Shown here one piece after another: positions 53,164-61,632 of a DNA stretch of 64,000 nt (position 1 is its first letter; the number at the start of each line of letters is the position of its first letter). This DNA is from Roseomonas sp. (GTDB lineage: Bacteria > Pseudomonadota > Alphaproteobacteria > Acetobacterales > Acetobacteraceae). The position numbers and the translations under genes were made by a program. The DNA lies in contig JADCER010000006.1 in the NCBI GenBank assembly GCA_020249925.1, positions 124,001 through 188,000 on the forward strand, written 5' to 3'. The notes beneath the pieces are model-generated. The model did not search any database. It was not told where the DNA came from and saw nothing but the letters and a program-made list of their open reading frames with translations.

Positions 53164-53799
53164 CTTGCCCGGGGTGGTTTCCACCCAGCGCAAATAGGGC
53201 CGATCCGCCTTCCAGCCCTGCGGGAAAAGCTTCGCCGCTTCGGCATCGGGGATGGAGGGCGGGATGATCGCCCGCCCACCGGGGCGCCAATTCACCGGCG
53301 TTGCCAGCTTGGCGCCATCGGTCAATTGCAGGCTGTCAATCACGCGCAGGATTTCATCGAAATTGCGCCCCGCACTGGGCGGATAGGTCATGGTGAGCCG
53401 CACCTTATGCGCGGGATCAATCACATAAACCGTGCGCACGGTGATGGTGGGATCGGTATCGGGATGCACCATGCCATATAGGTTAGAGACCTTGCGATCA
53501 GGGTCGGCGATCATCGGAAAATTCACCGCATGGCCCTGGGTTTCCTTGATGTCAGCCTCCCACCCCGCATGGTTGGTCAGCGGGTCCACCGAAAGGCCAA
53601 TCACCTTCACGCCGCGCTTGTCGAATTCCGGCTTCAGCCGCGCGGCCTCGCCCAATTCCGTGGTGCAGACCGGCGTGAAATCCTTGGGGTGGCTGAACAG
53701 CACCACCCAGGACGCGCCCTTCCATTCATGAAAGCGGATCGGGCCGGTGGTGGTTTCCGCCGCAAAATCCGGGGCGATCTGGCCGAGTTGCAGGCTCAT
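53155..53799 (-). CDS. 1-Cys peroxiredoxin (Prx6 type)
   Basis: Thiol peroxidase of the AhpC/TSA superfamily, 214 residues. The peroxidatic Cys45 lies in HPKDFTPVCTTE. It is the only cysteine in the protein, so it must be recycled by an outside thiol. The C-terminal extension TPVNWRPGGRAIIPPS is typical of Prx6-type enzymes. The ATG at 53799 has AAAGGAC upstream. It is preceded on the same strand by a cupin gene 47 bases away. Confidence 0.95.
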   Translation of the reverse strand: MSLQLGQIAPDFAAETTTGPIRFHEWKGASWVVLFSHPKDFTPVCTTELGEAARLKPEFDKRGVKVIGLSVDPLTNHAGWEADIKETQGHAVNFPMIADPDRKVSNLYGMVHPDTDPTITVRTVYVIDPAHKVRLTMTYPPSAGRNFDEILRVIDSLQLTDGAKLATPVNWRPGGRAIIPPSIPDAEAAKLFPQGWKADRPYLRWVETTPGKQG

Positions 53800-53845
53800 T
53801 TGGCTAGTCCTTTGCTGTGAAAGCGCAGAAAACGCGCGGCGCAGT

Positions 53846-54301
53846 TCAGCGCGTGGCGATCCATTCAGGTTCATCAACCGGCACCAGATCAGGCAGGTTC
53901 ACCACCACTTCCTCGGTCCCGGAACGCACCAGCGCGCAATGCAGCGCCTCGGTCGCCGAGGCATTGATTTCCTGATGCGGCACATAAGGCGGTACCAGGA
54001 AGAAATCGCCCGCGCGCGCTTCGGTGATGAATTCCAGCTTATCGCCCCAACGCATATGGGCCGTGCCGCTGATGATACAAATCACGCTTTCCAAGGCACC
54101 GTGATGATGCGCGCCGGTGCGCGAATTGGGCTCGATCCGATTGGTGCCGGCCCAAAGTGCCACCGAGCCGGTGCGCGCGCCGCTGATCGCGACTTCGCGG
54201 TTCATGCCAAGGGTTTCGGGCGTATCGCCGCTTTTGGCGCTGGCAGCGACATGCTTGATGCCGCGGGTGCGCCAATCAATCGGGTTCAGGCTATCGGGCA
54301 T
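53846..54301 (-). CDS. Cupin-domain protein
   Basis: Small beta-barrel protein, 151 residues. Motif 1 is NSRTGAHHHGALESVICIISG with a HHH...E ligand set; motif 2 is AGDFFLVPPYVPHQEIN. The metal site looks complete. It stands between a Bug receptor gene (18 bases upstream) and the peroxiredoxin gene. A dioxygenase, isomerase or sensor role is possible; nothing in the sequence decides. Confidence 0.82.
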   Translation of the reverse strand: MPDSLNPIDWRTRGIKHVAASAKSGDTPETLGMNREVAISGARTGSVALWAGTNRIEPNSRTGAHHHGALESVICIISGTAHMRWGDKLEFITEARAGDFFLVPPYVPHQEINASATEALHCALVRSGTEEVVVNLPDLVPVDEPEWIATR

Positions 54302-54319
54302 GGGGGTTCTCCTTCAGGG

Positions 54320-55303
54320 TCAATCGGGTTGCGCGCCAGTGCGGCGCACCAAGGCGGGCCAGCGCCGCGCTTCGGCCTGGATCAGGCTCGCGAATTGCGC
54401 GGGGCCTTGGCTGGTCACTTCAAAACCCTGGGCAGTGAGTTGCTCCGCCACCTCGGGCTTCGCCAGGATGCTTTCCAAGGCGCCTGCCAGGCGCCGGATC
54501 GCCGCCGGGGAGGTGCCGGCCGGCGCCAGAATGCCCTGCCAGGTGATCACCTCAAATTCCGCAAAACCTGATTCGGCGATGGTGGGTACCTCCGGCAGGG
54601 CGGGGACGCGCTTGGCGCTGGTGACGGCAAGCGCGCGCAGCCGCCCGGCGCGGATATGTTCAATGGCGGCCGGCAAGGTCACGAACAGCGCCTGGATATG
54701 CCCCGCAACCAGGTCAATCACGGCCGGCCCGCCGCCGCGATAGGGCACATGGGTGAAACTAAGCCCGGCATCCTGTGCGAACAGCGCCCCAGCCAAATGG
54801 CCGATGGACCCATTCCCCTGCGACGCCAGCGTGAGCTTGCCATTCGCCTGCCGCGCCCAGGCGATGAAGCCCGCCACATCGCGCACCGGGGCTGAGGGGT
54901 GCACGACCAGCACTTGCGGCGCACGCACGGCTTCAATCACCGGGCTGAAATCCCTGACGGGATCAAAGCCGACACGCGGGTAAAGCGCGGGGTTGATCGT
55001 CAGCGGGTCAGAGCCCACCAGCAGCGTCAACCCATCCGGCGCGGCGCGCGCCACCAATTCAAAGGCGATATTGCTGCCGGCGCCCGGCTTGTTTTCCGTG
55101 ACGACATTCTGGCCCAAAGCCTCGGTCAAATGCCGCGCCAACAGGCGGCCCAGGATATCGAGGCTGCCGCCAGGTGCGACCGGCACCACAATGCGGACCG
55201 CGCGTTCCGGGTTCCAGGCGGTATCGGCCTTAGCCTGGGTGGCGAGCATGCCGGCGGCGGCGAAAAGGGCAGAGCGAAGCAGCAGGTCGCGGCGGAGGGT
55301 CAT
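54320..55303 (-). CDS. Bug/TctC-family tripartite tricarboxylate receptor
   Basis: Fourth Bug receptor of the window, 327 residues. The signal peptide TLRRDLLLRSALFAAAGML...AKA is followed by ERAVRIVVPVAPGGSLDI, VVTENKPGAGSNIA and ALPEVPTIAESG. The ATG at 55303 is used; a TTG at 55318 is an alternative. It is followed by the cupin gene at 18 bases, so receptor and cupin may be one operon. It is divergent from the restriction-modification gene. Confidence 0.92.
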   Translation of the reverse strand: MTLRRDLLLRSALFAAAGMLATQAKADTAWNPERAVRIVVPVAPGGSLDILGRLLARHLTEALGQNVVTENKPGAGSNIAFELVARAAPDGLTLLVGSDPLTINPALYPRVGFDPVRDFSPVIEAVRAPQVLVVHPSAPVRDVAGFIAWARQANGKLTLASQGNGSIGHLAGALFAQDAGLSFTHVPYRGGGPAVIDLVAGHIQALFVTLPAAIEHIRAGRLRALAVTSAKRVPALPEVPTIAESGFAEFEVITWQGILAPAGTSPAAIRRLAGALESILAKPEVAEQLTAQGFEVTSQGPAQFASLIQAEARRWPALVRRTGAQPD

Positions 55304-55493
55304 GGCGGTAAAATCCAAGTTTGTTGGAAAAGTTTTTCTCTCAAATCACAAAAAACATCAAGAAAAAAGATTTTATTTTCTCAACCAAACCCCCGCCAAA
55401 GGCTTCCCTACCGCGCGGCGCTGGGAAGATTTTTCTCCCCCCACCCATCACCAGGCTTGGACCGGCGCGGTAGCCCGTGCCAATACTCGCGTC
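55304..55493. promoter_or_regulatory. AT-rich divergent intergenic region before the restriction-modification gene
   Basis: A 190-base gap between the Bug receptor and the methyltransferase/nuclease. The stretch 55311-55385 is dominated by A and T (for example AAAAAACATCAAGAAAAAAG), in sharp contrast with its surroundings, which suggests promoters or recently acquired DNA. I could not fix clear -35/-10 boxes or a controller-protein site. Confidence 0.35.
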
Positions 55494-58352
55494 ATGACGC
55501 CGCAGGATTTCATTCTCAAATGGAAGGCCAATACCCGCGCCGAACGCGCCGCGGTGCAGGAGCATTTCATTGACCTCTGCGCCCTGCTGAATGAACCAAC
55601 ACCCAATACGGACCCAACCGGCGCGACCTATGCCTTTGAAAAGGGCGCCACCAAGGCCACGGGCGGCGAAGGCTGGGCGGATGTTTGGAAGCGCGCCTGT
55701 TTCGGCTGGGAATACAAGGGCAAGCACAAGGATTTGGAAGCGGCCCACCGGCAGCTATTGCTCTATGCCGGTGCGCTGGAAAACCCGCCGCTGCTGATCA
55801 CTTCCGATATCGAACGGATCGTCATCCGCACCAATTGGACCAATGCCGTCAGCGCCCGACATGAAGTGACGCTGGAAGACCTTCAGGACCCCGCCAAACG
55901 CGCCCTGCTGAAGGCCGCCTTCAGTGAACCCGATAGGCTGCGCCCCACCAAAACCCGCCAGGCGCTGACGGAACAGGCCGCCGCTGATTTCGCCGAACTT
56001 GCCCGCCGGCTGCGCGCGCGTGGGCATGACCCGCATGATGTCGCGCATTTCGTCATTCGGCTGGTGTTCTGCCTGTTTGCCGATGATGTGGCGCTGCTGC
56101 CGCAAGGGCTGTTTGAGCGCATGCTGCATGCCGCCCAGGCCAATCCGCCGCGCTTCGCGGATTTCGCTTCCCGCCTGTTCCGCGCCATGAAGGACCCCGG
56201 CGGCGAAATTGATTTCACCCCCGTGCCTTGGTTCAATGGCGGCCTGTTCGATGATGATACCGCGCTGGCGCTGGACCTTGCGGATATCAAGCTGCTGGCG
56301 CGGGTTGCCGCTTTGGATTGGGCGGAGATAGACCCTTCCATCCTGGGCACGCTGTTTGAACGTGGGCTGGACCCGGATAAGCGCAGCCAGCTTGGCGCCC
56401 ATTACACAGACCGCGAGAAGATTGGCCGGCTGGTGGATGCCACCATCACGCGCCCCTTGCTGGCGGAATGGGCCGGCGTGAAGGCCGGCATTGCCGCCGC
56501 GCTGGAAAGGGAAGCCGCTGCCACCAATACGCGCGCCAAGAACAAGGCGGCGGCTGAGGCCAGCGCGGCCTATAAGGTTTTTCTGGACCGGCTGAGGGGG
56601 TTTCGCGTGCTGGACCCGGCCTGCGGTTCCGGCAATTTTCTCTATCTGGCCTTGCTGGCGCTGAAGGATCTTGAAGTCCGCGCCTCGGTCGAGGCGGAGG
56701 CTTTGGGCCTGCCGCGCGAATTTCCCCAAGTGGGGCCGGAAGCGGTTTGCGGCATTGAAATCAACCCCTATGCCGCAGAATTGGCGCGGGTTTCGGTATG
56801 GATTGGCCATATTCAATGGGCGCGGCGCAATGGGCTGCCGCTGCCATCAGACCCTGTCTTGCGCCCGCTGCAAAACATTGAATGCCGCGATGCGGTGCTG
56901 ACGCCGGATGGCCAGCCCGCCCCTTGGCCGAAGGCCGATGCCATTATCGGCAATCCGCCCTTCTTGGGTGACAAGGCGATGATCGGCACGCTGGGTGAGG
57001 ATTACACGACGAGGCTGCGCGCCGCCTATGCCGGGCGCTTGCCCGGTGGGGTGGATTTGGTGTGCTATTGGTTCGAACGCGCGCGGGAGGAATTGGCCGC
57101 CGGGCGGACAGAACGTGTTGGCCTGGTGGCGACGCAAGCGATCCGCAAAGGCGCAAGCCGCAGTGTCTTGGATCGCATTCAGGCAGATGCGACGATTTTC
57201 GAGGCTTGGAGCAATGAGCCTTGGAATCTTGACGGTGCCGATGTGCGCGTTTCGCTGGTGGCGTTTGCAAAACAGCATGACGGGCCGGCGATGCTTGATG
57301 GCGCTGCGGTGCCGGCTATTCATGGGGATTTGAGCGCTGGTGAATCAAATCTCACAACCGCCCAAAAACTTAATGAAAATCGAGATTTATGCTTTCAGGG
57401 CTTTATCGCGGTTGGCGCCTTTGACATACCCGGCAGTGTGGCGCGCGGTTGGTTAGCTGAGCCGCTGAATCCGAATCAGTTGCCCAATTCCGCCGTTGTG
57501 AAGCCTTGGGTTAACGCCCGCGACTTGCTGTATCGTGACACCGATACATGGAGCATAGATTTTGGAACCTCAATGACAGAGCGAGAGGCTTCCATGTTTA
57601 TCAAACCCTATGCTCATGCCGCTGAAGTTGTGGCACCCGAACGAGCGAAGGTTAGACGGTCAGGGCATCGCGATTTCTGGTGGCGTTATGGGGAATCTCG
57701 TCCAGCCATGCGGCGTGCACTCGCCCCACTTAAGCGCTGCGTTGTTACACCCAAAGTTGCCAAGCACAGGCTTTTCCTTTGGGTTGATACGCGCATCCTT
57801 ATATCGCAGCAGTTTTATGTTTTCGCCAAAGATGACGATGTATTCTTTGGCGTATTGCAAAGCCGCTTTCATGAAGTTTGGGCGTTACGTCTCGCGTCGC
57901 GTCATGGTGTGGGTAACGACCCGAGTTACACCCCATCGGCTACCTTCGAAACCTTCCCCTTCCCAGACGGCCAGACCCCAAACCTGCCCGGCGCATCCTA
58001 TGCCGAAGAACCGCGCGCCATGGCCATTGCGGAAGCCGCGCGCGCCTTGGTCGAAGCCCGTAACCGCTGGCTCAACCCGGAAGATTTGGTGGAAACGGTG
58101 CCAGAGGTCGTGCCCGGCTTCCCGGACCGCATCTTGCCGCGCAATGCCGCCGCCGCGCAGGCGCTGAAGGCGCGCACCCTGACCAAGCTCTACAACACGC
58201 GCGGCACCCCAGAAGGCGCCTGGCTTGATGGGCTGCATCAACGCCTGGATGAAGCCGTGGCCGCCGCCTATGGCTGGCCCGCCAACATCACTGAGGAAGA
58301 TGCGCTCGCCGCGCTACTCGCGCTCAATCACGCGCGCCCGGCGGCTGGCTGA
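55494..58352 (+). CDS. MmeI-like bifunctional type IIG/IIL restriction-modification enzyme
   Basis: Single-chain DNA methyltransferase with an N-terminal nuclease, 952 residues. The nuclease domain has a PD-(D/E)xK-type pattern with Asp63, Glu73 and Lys75 (WADVW...FGWEYKGKHKDLEAA), followed by a helical linker (about 150-330). The methyltransferase has SAM motif I DPACGSG at 374-380 and the adenine-methylation motif NPPF at 487-490. The target-recognition region follows at about 615-812 and a helical C-terminus closes. The ATG at 55494 begins at the family motif MTPQDFILKW. No separate restriction or specificity gene is adjacent, as expected when one chain does both jobs. Confidence 0.88.
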   Translation: MTPQDFILKWKANTRAERAAVQEHFIDLCALLNEPTPNTDPTGATYAFEKGATKATGGEGWADVWKRACFGWEYKGKHKDLEAAHRQLLLYAGALENPPLLITSDIERIVIRTNWTNAVSARHEVTLEDLQDPAKRALLKAAFSEPDRLRPTKTRQALTEQAAADFAELARRLRARGHDPHDVAHFVIRLVFCLFADDVALLPQGLFERMLHAAQANPPRFADFASRLFRAMKDPGGEIDFTPVPWFNGGLFDDDTALALDLADIKLLARVAALDWAEIDPSILGTLFERGLDPDKRSQLGAHYTDREKIGRLVDATITRPLLAEWAGVKAGIAAALEREAAATNTRAKNKAAAEASAAYKVFLDRLRGFRVLDPACGSGNFLYLALLALKDLEVRASVEAEALGLPREFPQVGPEAVCGIEINPYAAELARVSVWIGHIQWARRNGLPLPSDPVLRPLQNIECRDAVLTPDGQPAPWPKADAIIGNPPFLGDKAMIGTLGEDYTTRLRAAYAGRLPGGVDLVCYWFERAREELAAGRTERVGLVATQAIRKGASRSVLDRIQADATIFEAWSNEPWNLDGADVRVSLVAFAKQHDGPAMLDGAAVPAIHGDLSAGESNLTTAQKLNENRDLCFQGFIAVGAFDIPGSVARGWLAEPLNPNQLPNSAVVKPWVNARDLLYRDTDTWSIDFGTSMTEREASMFIKPYAHAAEVVAPERAKVRRSGHRDFWWRYGESRPAMRRALAPLKRCVVTPKVAKHRLFLWVDTRILISQQFYVFAKDDDVFFGVLQSRFHEVWALRLASRHGVGNDPSYTPSATFETFPFPDGQTPNLPGASYAEEPRAMAIAEAARALVEARNRWLNPEDLVETVPEVVPGFPDRILPRNAAAAQALKARTLTKLYNTRGTPEGAWLDGLHQRLDEAVAAAYGWPANITEEDALAALLALNHARPAAG
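57335..57940 (+). other. AT-rich target-recognition segment inside the restriction-modification gene
   Basis: Within this gene the base composition drops abruptly. Sampled 60-base lines at 57361, 57541 and 57781 are 43-45 percent G+C, against 72 percent at 56881. The segment encodes about residues 615-812, the place of the DNA target-recognition domain in MmeI-type enzymes, and both edges lie within the gene. It looks like a recognition cassette of foreign origin. Confidence 0.65.
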
Positions 58353-58548
58353 AACACTTCAAGGCAGGGGAGGAAAGAGGAGCCGAGGAACGCCCGCCCT
58401 CCCCAGGCCGCAGCGCCCAGCGCCCCGCAAGAAAAACCCGCAAAGGCCAAAACCAGCCGCTCGCCGCCGCTCCGGGGTCATTCCACCCGGCGCCATTCTG
58501 CTTTAACACCCTTTCGCAGCGCAGCACGGCAAAGCAGGGGCTCAATCC

Positions 58549-58992
58549 ATGGCGGAAATCTATTTCTTTGAAGACCTGACGGTGGGGCTGACCGCCAAAT
58601 TTTCCAAAACCATCACGGAAGCCGATATCGTGCTTTTCGCCGCCGTCACCGGCGATACGAACCCCATGCATCTGGATGCGGAATATGCCGCAACCTCGAT
58701 CTTCAAGGAACGCATCGCCCATGGGATGTTGGCAGCCGGGCTGATCACCAAGGTACTGGGCACGCAACTCCCTGGGCCGGGCACGATCTATATGTCGCAA
58801 ACGCTGAAATTCCGCGCCCCGGTAAAAATCGGGGAGACCGTGACCGCCATTGTCGAAGTCGCCGCACTCCATCCCGAAAAGCACCGCGCCACGCTGAAAA
58901 CCGTGTGTCTCGTCAAGGGTGAACCGGTGCTGGAGGGGGAGGCTTACGTCTCCGTCCCCTCCCGCGCGGCCATCACCAAAGCGGCGGAGTAA
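58549..58992 (+). CDS. MaoC-like (R)-specific enoyl-CoA hydratase
   Basis: Hot-dog-fold hydratase of 147 residues (PhaJ type), which hydrates trans-2-enoyl-CoA to (R)-3-hydroxyacyl-CoA. The catalytic Asp and His are in the hydratase-2 motif FAAVTGDTNPMHLD, and RIAHGMLAAGLITKVLG is also typical. The start codon begins the family's N-terminus AEIYFFEDL. The 196 bases before it hold no gene. It lies 4 bases before the LOG gene and heads the run MaoC-LOG-ribF. Confidence 0.92.
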   Translation: MAEIYFFEDLTVGLTAKFSKTITEADIVLFAAVTGDTNPMHLDAEYAATSIFKERIAHGMLAAGLITKVLGTQLPGPGTIYMSQTLKFRAPVKIGETVTAIVEVAALHPEKHRATLKTVCLVKGEPVLEGEAYVSVPSRAAITKAAE

Positions 58993-58996
58993 GCCC

Positions 58997-59578
58997 ATGC
59001 GCCGTGTTTGCGTCTTTGCCGGCTCCGCCGCCGGCGCCCGCCCTGAATATGCCGCCGCTGCCGCCGCGCTGGGGCGAGAAATCGCCGCGCGCGGGCTTGG
59101 CCTGGTTTATGGCGGGGGCGGTGTTGGCCTGATGGGCGCGGTTTCCGCTGCCGCGCAGGATGCGGGGGCTGAGGTGATTGGCATCATCCCCCATGGGCTG
59201 GTGGCGCGCGAAGCCGCCGCCAAGCAGATCAAGGATATGCGCGTGGTCGCTTCCATGCATGAACGCAAGGCGCTGATGGCCGAGCTTTCCGATGGCTTCA
59301 TCGTACTGCCCGGCGGCTATGGCAGCCTCGAGGAAGCGGTGGAGACACTCACCTGGCTACAGCTTGGCATCCAGCGCAAGGGCATCGTTTTTGTGGATAC
59401 GCTCGGCTATTGGCAGAAGCTGATGGGTGCGCTGGATCACATGGTGGCGGAAGGCTTTGTGCGGGCAGAGATGCGCGCCGCCGCCATGCTGGCGCCGGAT
59501 GGCGCGGCTGCGATTGATGCACTCGCGCGTTTCACGCCACCCAATGTGCCGCGCTGGCTCAGCCCCGGGGAAACGTGA
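58997..59578 (+). CDS. LOG family nucleotide 5'-monophosphate phosphoribohydrolase
   Basis: Lysine-decarboxylase-like LOG protein, 193 residues, which cleaves the N-glycosidic bond of nucleoside 5'-monophosphates (cytokinin activation in plants; nucleotide salvage or detoxification in bacteria). The start RRVCVFAGSAAGARPEY and GLVYGGGGVGLMGAVS are typical. The catalytic signature PGGxGTxxE is present as PGGYGSLEE with Ser for Thr. Its TGA overlaps the ribF start (TGATG). Confidence 0.9.
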   Translation: MRRVCVFAGSAAGARPEYAAAAAALGREIAARGLGLVYGGGGVGLMGAVSAAAQDAGAEVIGIIPHGLVAREAAAKQIKDMRVVASMHERKALMAELSDGFIVLPGGYGSLEEAVETLTWLQLGIQRKGIVFVDTLGYWQKLMGALDHMVAEGFVRAEMRAAAMLAPDGAAAIDALARFTPPNVPRWLSPGET

Positions 59579-60504
59579 TGGCAGTGCAAATATTCTCCGA
59601 TTGGCGCGCCATCCCCAAGGAAGCGCGTGGTGCGACAGTGGCACTCGGCAATTTCGATGGCGTGCATTTGGGGCATGTCGCGGTGCTGAAGGCAGCCCAA
59701 GCGGCGCGGCCCGATCTGCCGCTGGCCGTGCTGACCTTTGAGCCCCATCCGCGTGAGCATTTCCGCCCCGATGATCCGCCCTTTCGGCTGACGCTCCTAC
59801 CCGCCAAGGCGGCTTGCCTTGCGGATGCCGGCGCACGCTACGTCTATGCGCTCAGCTTCGATGATGATTTTGCCGCACTTTCGGCAGAAGCCTTTATGGA
59901 TCAGGTGCTGCATAAGGGGCTGGGAGCCAAGCATCTCGCCAGCGGCCCTGATTTTGCCTTCGGCAATCGGCGCGGCGGCGATGTGCGCTTTCTGGCCCGC
60001 GAAGCCGCCGCCCGCGGCATGGGGCTTTCCATTGTGCCGCCGGTGGAACAGGGGGGGGAGGCGATATCCTCCACCCGCATCCGCCGGCTGTTGCAGGATG
60101 GCTATCCGGATCGCGCGGCGGAAAAGCTGGGCCGGCCATGGGAAATCCGCGGCACGGTGGTGCATGGGGATAAGCTTGGCCGCGTGCTGGGCTGGCCCAC
60201 GGCCAATATCTGGCTCGATCGGCATTTGGAACCGGCGCGCGGCGTCTATGCCGTCACGGTGGCGCTGCCGGGGGGCGGCACGGCCAAGGGCGTTGCCAAT
60301 GTCGGGCGGCGGCCGACACTCGGCGGCGATAAGGTGACGCGGCTTGAGGTTTATATCTTCGATTTCGCGGGCGATATTTACGGCCAGGAGATTGGCGTGC
60401 GGCTGGTACAATTCCTGAGGCCCGATGCGAAGTTTGACGGGCTCGAGCCGCTAAAGGCCGCTATTGAAGCGGATGTGCTGGAAGCACGCCGGGTTTTGAG
60501 TTAG
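59578..60504 (+). CDS. ribF: Bifunctional riboflavin kinase / FAD synthetase
   Basis: Makes FMN from riboflavin and FAD from FMN; 308 residues. The N-terminal nucleotidyltransferase domain has GNFDGVHLGH (His30 and His33) and ISSTRIRRLL. The C-terminal kinase domain shows GDKLGRVLGWPTANI and GVANVGRRPT. The ATG at 59578 shares its A with the LOG stop; a GTG three bases earlier is an alternative. ribF commonly precedes ileS in proteobacteria; here one extra gene stands between them. Confidence 0.96.
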   Translation: MAVQIFSDWRAIPKEARGATVALGNFDGVHLGHVAVLKAAQAARPDLPLAVLTFEPHPREHFRPDDPPFRLTLLPAKAACLADAGARYVYALSFDDDFAALSAEAFMDQVLHKGLGAKHLASGPDFAFGNRRGGDVRFLAREAAARGMGLSIVPPVEQGGEAISSTRIRRLLQDGYPDRAAEKLGRPWEIRGTVVHGDKLGRVLGWPTANIWLDRHLEPARGVYAVTVALPGGGTAKGVANVGRRPTLGGDKVTRLEVYIFDFAGDIYGQEIGVRLVQFLRPDAKFDGLEPLKAAIEADVLEARRVLS

Positions 60505-60513
60505 CCGCCCGCA

Positions 60514-61503
60514 ATGGAAGAACAGGCCCCAAAGGATTTCTGGCAAAGGCATCTGGCGCAACAGGAAGCGATATTGGCGGAACTCCGCGCGTTGAGGACA
60601 GCGCAGCAGGAACAGGCCGCAAAGCTTCAGGCGCAGGAACAGGTGTTGCGGCACCTTGTGACCCTCACGCGCTGGCAAACCCTGCTGCAACGCGCCACCA
60701 TGCTGGCCGGCATCACGGCTGCCGATGGGCGCCATGCCGACCCCCTATCCCTGACCCATGCCTATGCCCAAGTCTATAGCCAGAATGGCGAGGATGGCAT
60801 GACGGCCGAAATCTTCCGGCGCATCGGCACGCGTGATCGCTTCTTCGTTGAAATCGGCATTGAAAATGGGCTGCAATGCAATACACGCCTGCTGCTTGAA
60901 GCAGGTTGGCGCGGGGTTTGGCTGGAAGGCAGCAAAACGAAGGCGCAGGAAGCCGCGCAGCATTTTCGGCCGTTTGTCGAGAGCGGCGCGCTCAAGATTT
61001 TTCCGGGCGTGATCGCACCGCAGAATATTGAAGCTGTGCTGGATCGGCTCGGCGTGCCGGCCTGCTTCGATTACCTGTCGCTTGATATTGATCAGCATAC
61101 GCATAGCGTTTGGCGGGCGATGAAGCGCCAGGCACGCGTGGCCTGCATTGAACATAACGGGTCAATCCCGCCCAGCATGGCCGTGGAAGTGCCATTCGAC
61201 CCCGCAAAATTTTGGGATGGCAGCAATTGGTTTGGTGCCGGTCTCAAGACCATGGAGTTGATCGGCACCGCCAAGGGCATGCATCTGGTTGGCTGCGACC
61301 TGACCGGGACCAATGCCTTTTTTGTCACCGCAGAGGAAACCGAGGGCCGCTTCCGCGCCCCCTTCACCGCTGAGGCGCATTATCAGCCGGCCAGCTACCC
61401 CTTCCTGGCCCATACCGGCCACCCCGCATCGCGGGAGGGTCGGCGCTGGGTGCAGTCCCCGGAAACGCCGCCGCTTGACCCATCCCCCGCGCCTTCCCCA
61501 TAA
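60514..61503 (+). CDS. Unassigned protein with N-terminal coiled coil and FkbM-like methyltransferase fold
   Basis: A protein of 329 residues that I can only partly place. Residues 10-50 are rich in Gln, Glu, Ala and Leu and look like a coiled coil. Residues 85-250 resemble an FkbM-like SAM-dependent methyltransferase: AQVYSQNGEDGMTAEIF, FFVEIGIENGLQCNTRLLLEAG (SAM-binding strand-loop), GVWLEGSKTKAQEA and FDYLSLDID. The last 25 residues are Pro-rich. No signal peptide is seen. It sits between ribF and ileS, 10 bases after ribF, and is followed by a strong hairpin. Its substrate may be a glycan or a surface molecule, but there is no direct evidence. Confidence 0.6.
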   Translation: MEEQAPKDFWQRHLAQQEAILAELRALRTAQQEQAAKLQAQEQVLRHLVTLTRWQTLLQRATMLAGITAADGRHADPLSLTHAYAQVYSQNGEDGMTAEIFRRIGTRDRFFVEIGIENGLQCNTRLLLEAGWRGVWLEGSKTKAQEAAQHFRPFVESGALKIFPGVIAPQNIEAVLDRLGVPACFDYLSLDIDQHTHSVWRAMKRQARVACIEHNGSIPPSMAVEVPFDPAKFWDGSNWFGAGLKTMELIGTAKGMHLVGCDLTGTNAFFVTAEETEGRFRAPFTAEAHYQPASYPFLAHTGHPASREGRRWVQSPETPPLDPSPAPSP

Positions 61504-61543
61504 GGCGCCTCATGAAGCAGCTTTTGGCACGGCGAATTCCCTG

Positions 61544-61569
61544 CCCGGCCCTCTGATACGAGGGTCGGG
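61544..61569 (+). terminator. Strong hairpin upstream of ileS
   Basis: CCCGGCCCTC pairs with GAGGGTCGGG (10 base pairs, one G-U) around the loop TGATAC, 40 bases after the stop of the FkbM-like gene. It may end that transcript or attenuate read-through into ileS. A T-rich stretch follows only later (around 61579-61593). Confidence 0.5.
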
Positions 61570-61602
61570 TCAGCAAGCTTTGATTTCTCCCTTTGCCAGA
61601 AG

Positions 61603-61618
61603 CCTCGCCCAGGCGAGG
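61603..61618 (+). promoter_or_regulatory. Hairpin close to the ileS ribosome-binding site
   Basis: CCTCGC-CCAG-GCGAGG forms a 6-base-pair stem whose 3' arm runs into GAGGAC (61615-61620), 12 bases before the ileS ATG; GGAA at 61622-61625 is the other candidate site. The stem could modulate translation. No tRNA-binding T-box signature was recognised. Confidence 0.35.
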
Positions 61619-61632
61619 ACCGGAACCAGACC

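Noticed and set aside
55494-58352. BREX PglX or Class 1 DISARM methyltransferase
   Set aside because: No brxA/B/C, pglZ, helicase or DISARM genes flank it; the single-chain domain order fits MmeI-like enzymes better.
58367-58404. Terminator after the restriction-modification gene
   Set aside because: GGGGAGG and CCTCCCC can pair, but the loop is 24 bases and purine/pyrimidine-rich tracts make chance pairing likely.
61504-61632. T-box riboswitch before ileS
   Set aside because: No T-box consensus or specifier-loop arrangement was recognised; T-boxes are rare outside Gram-positive bacteria.
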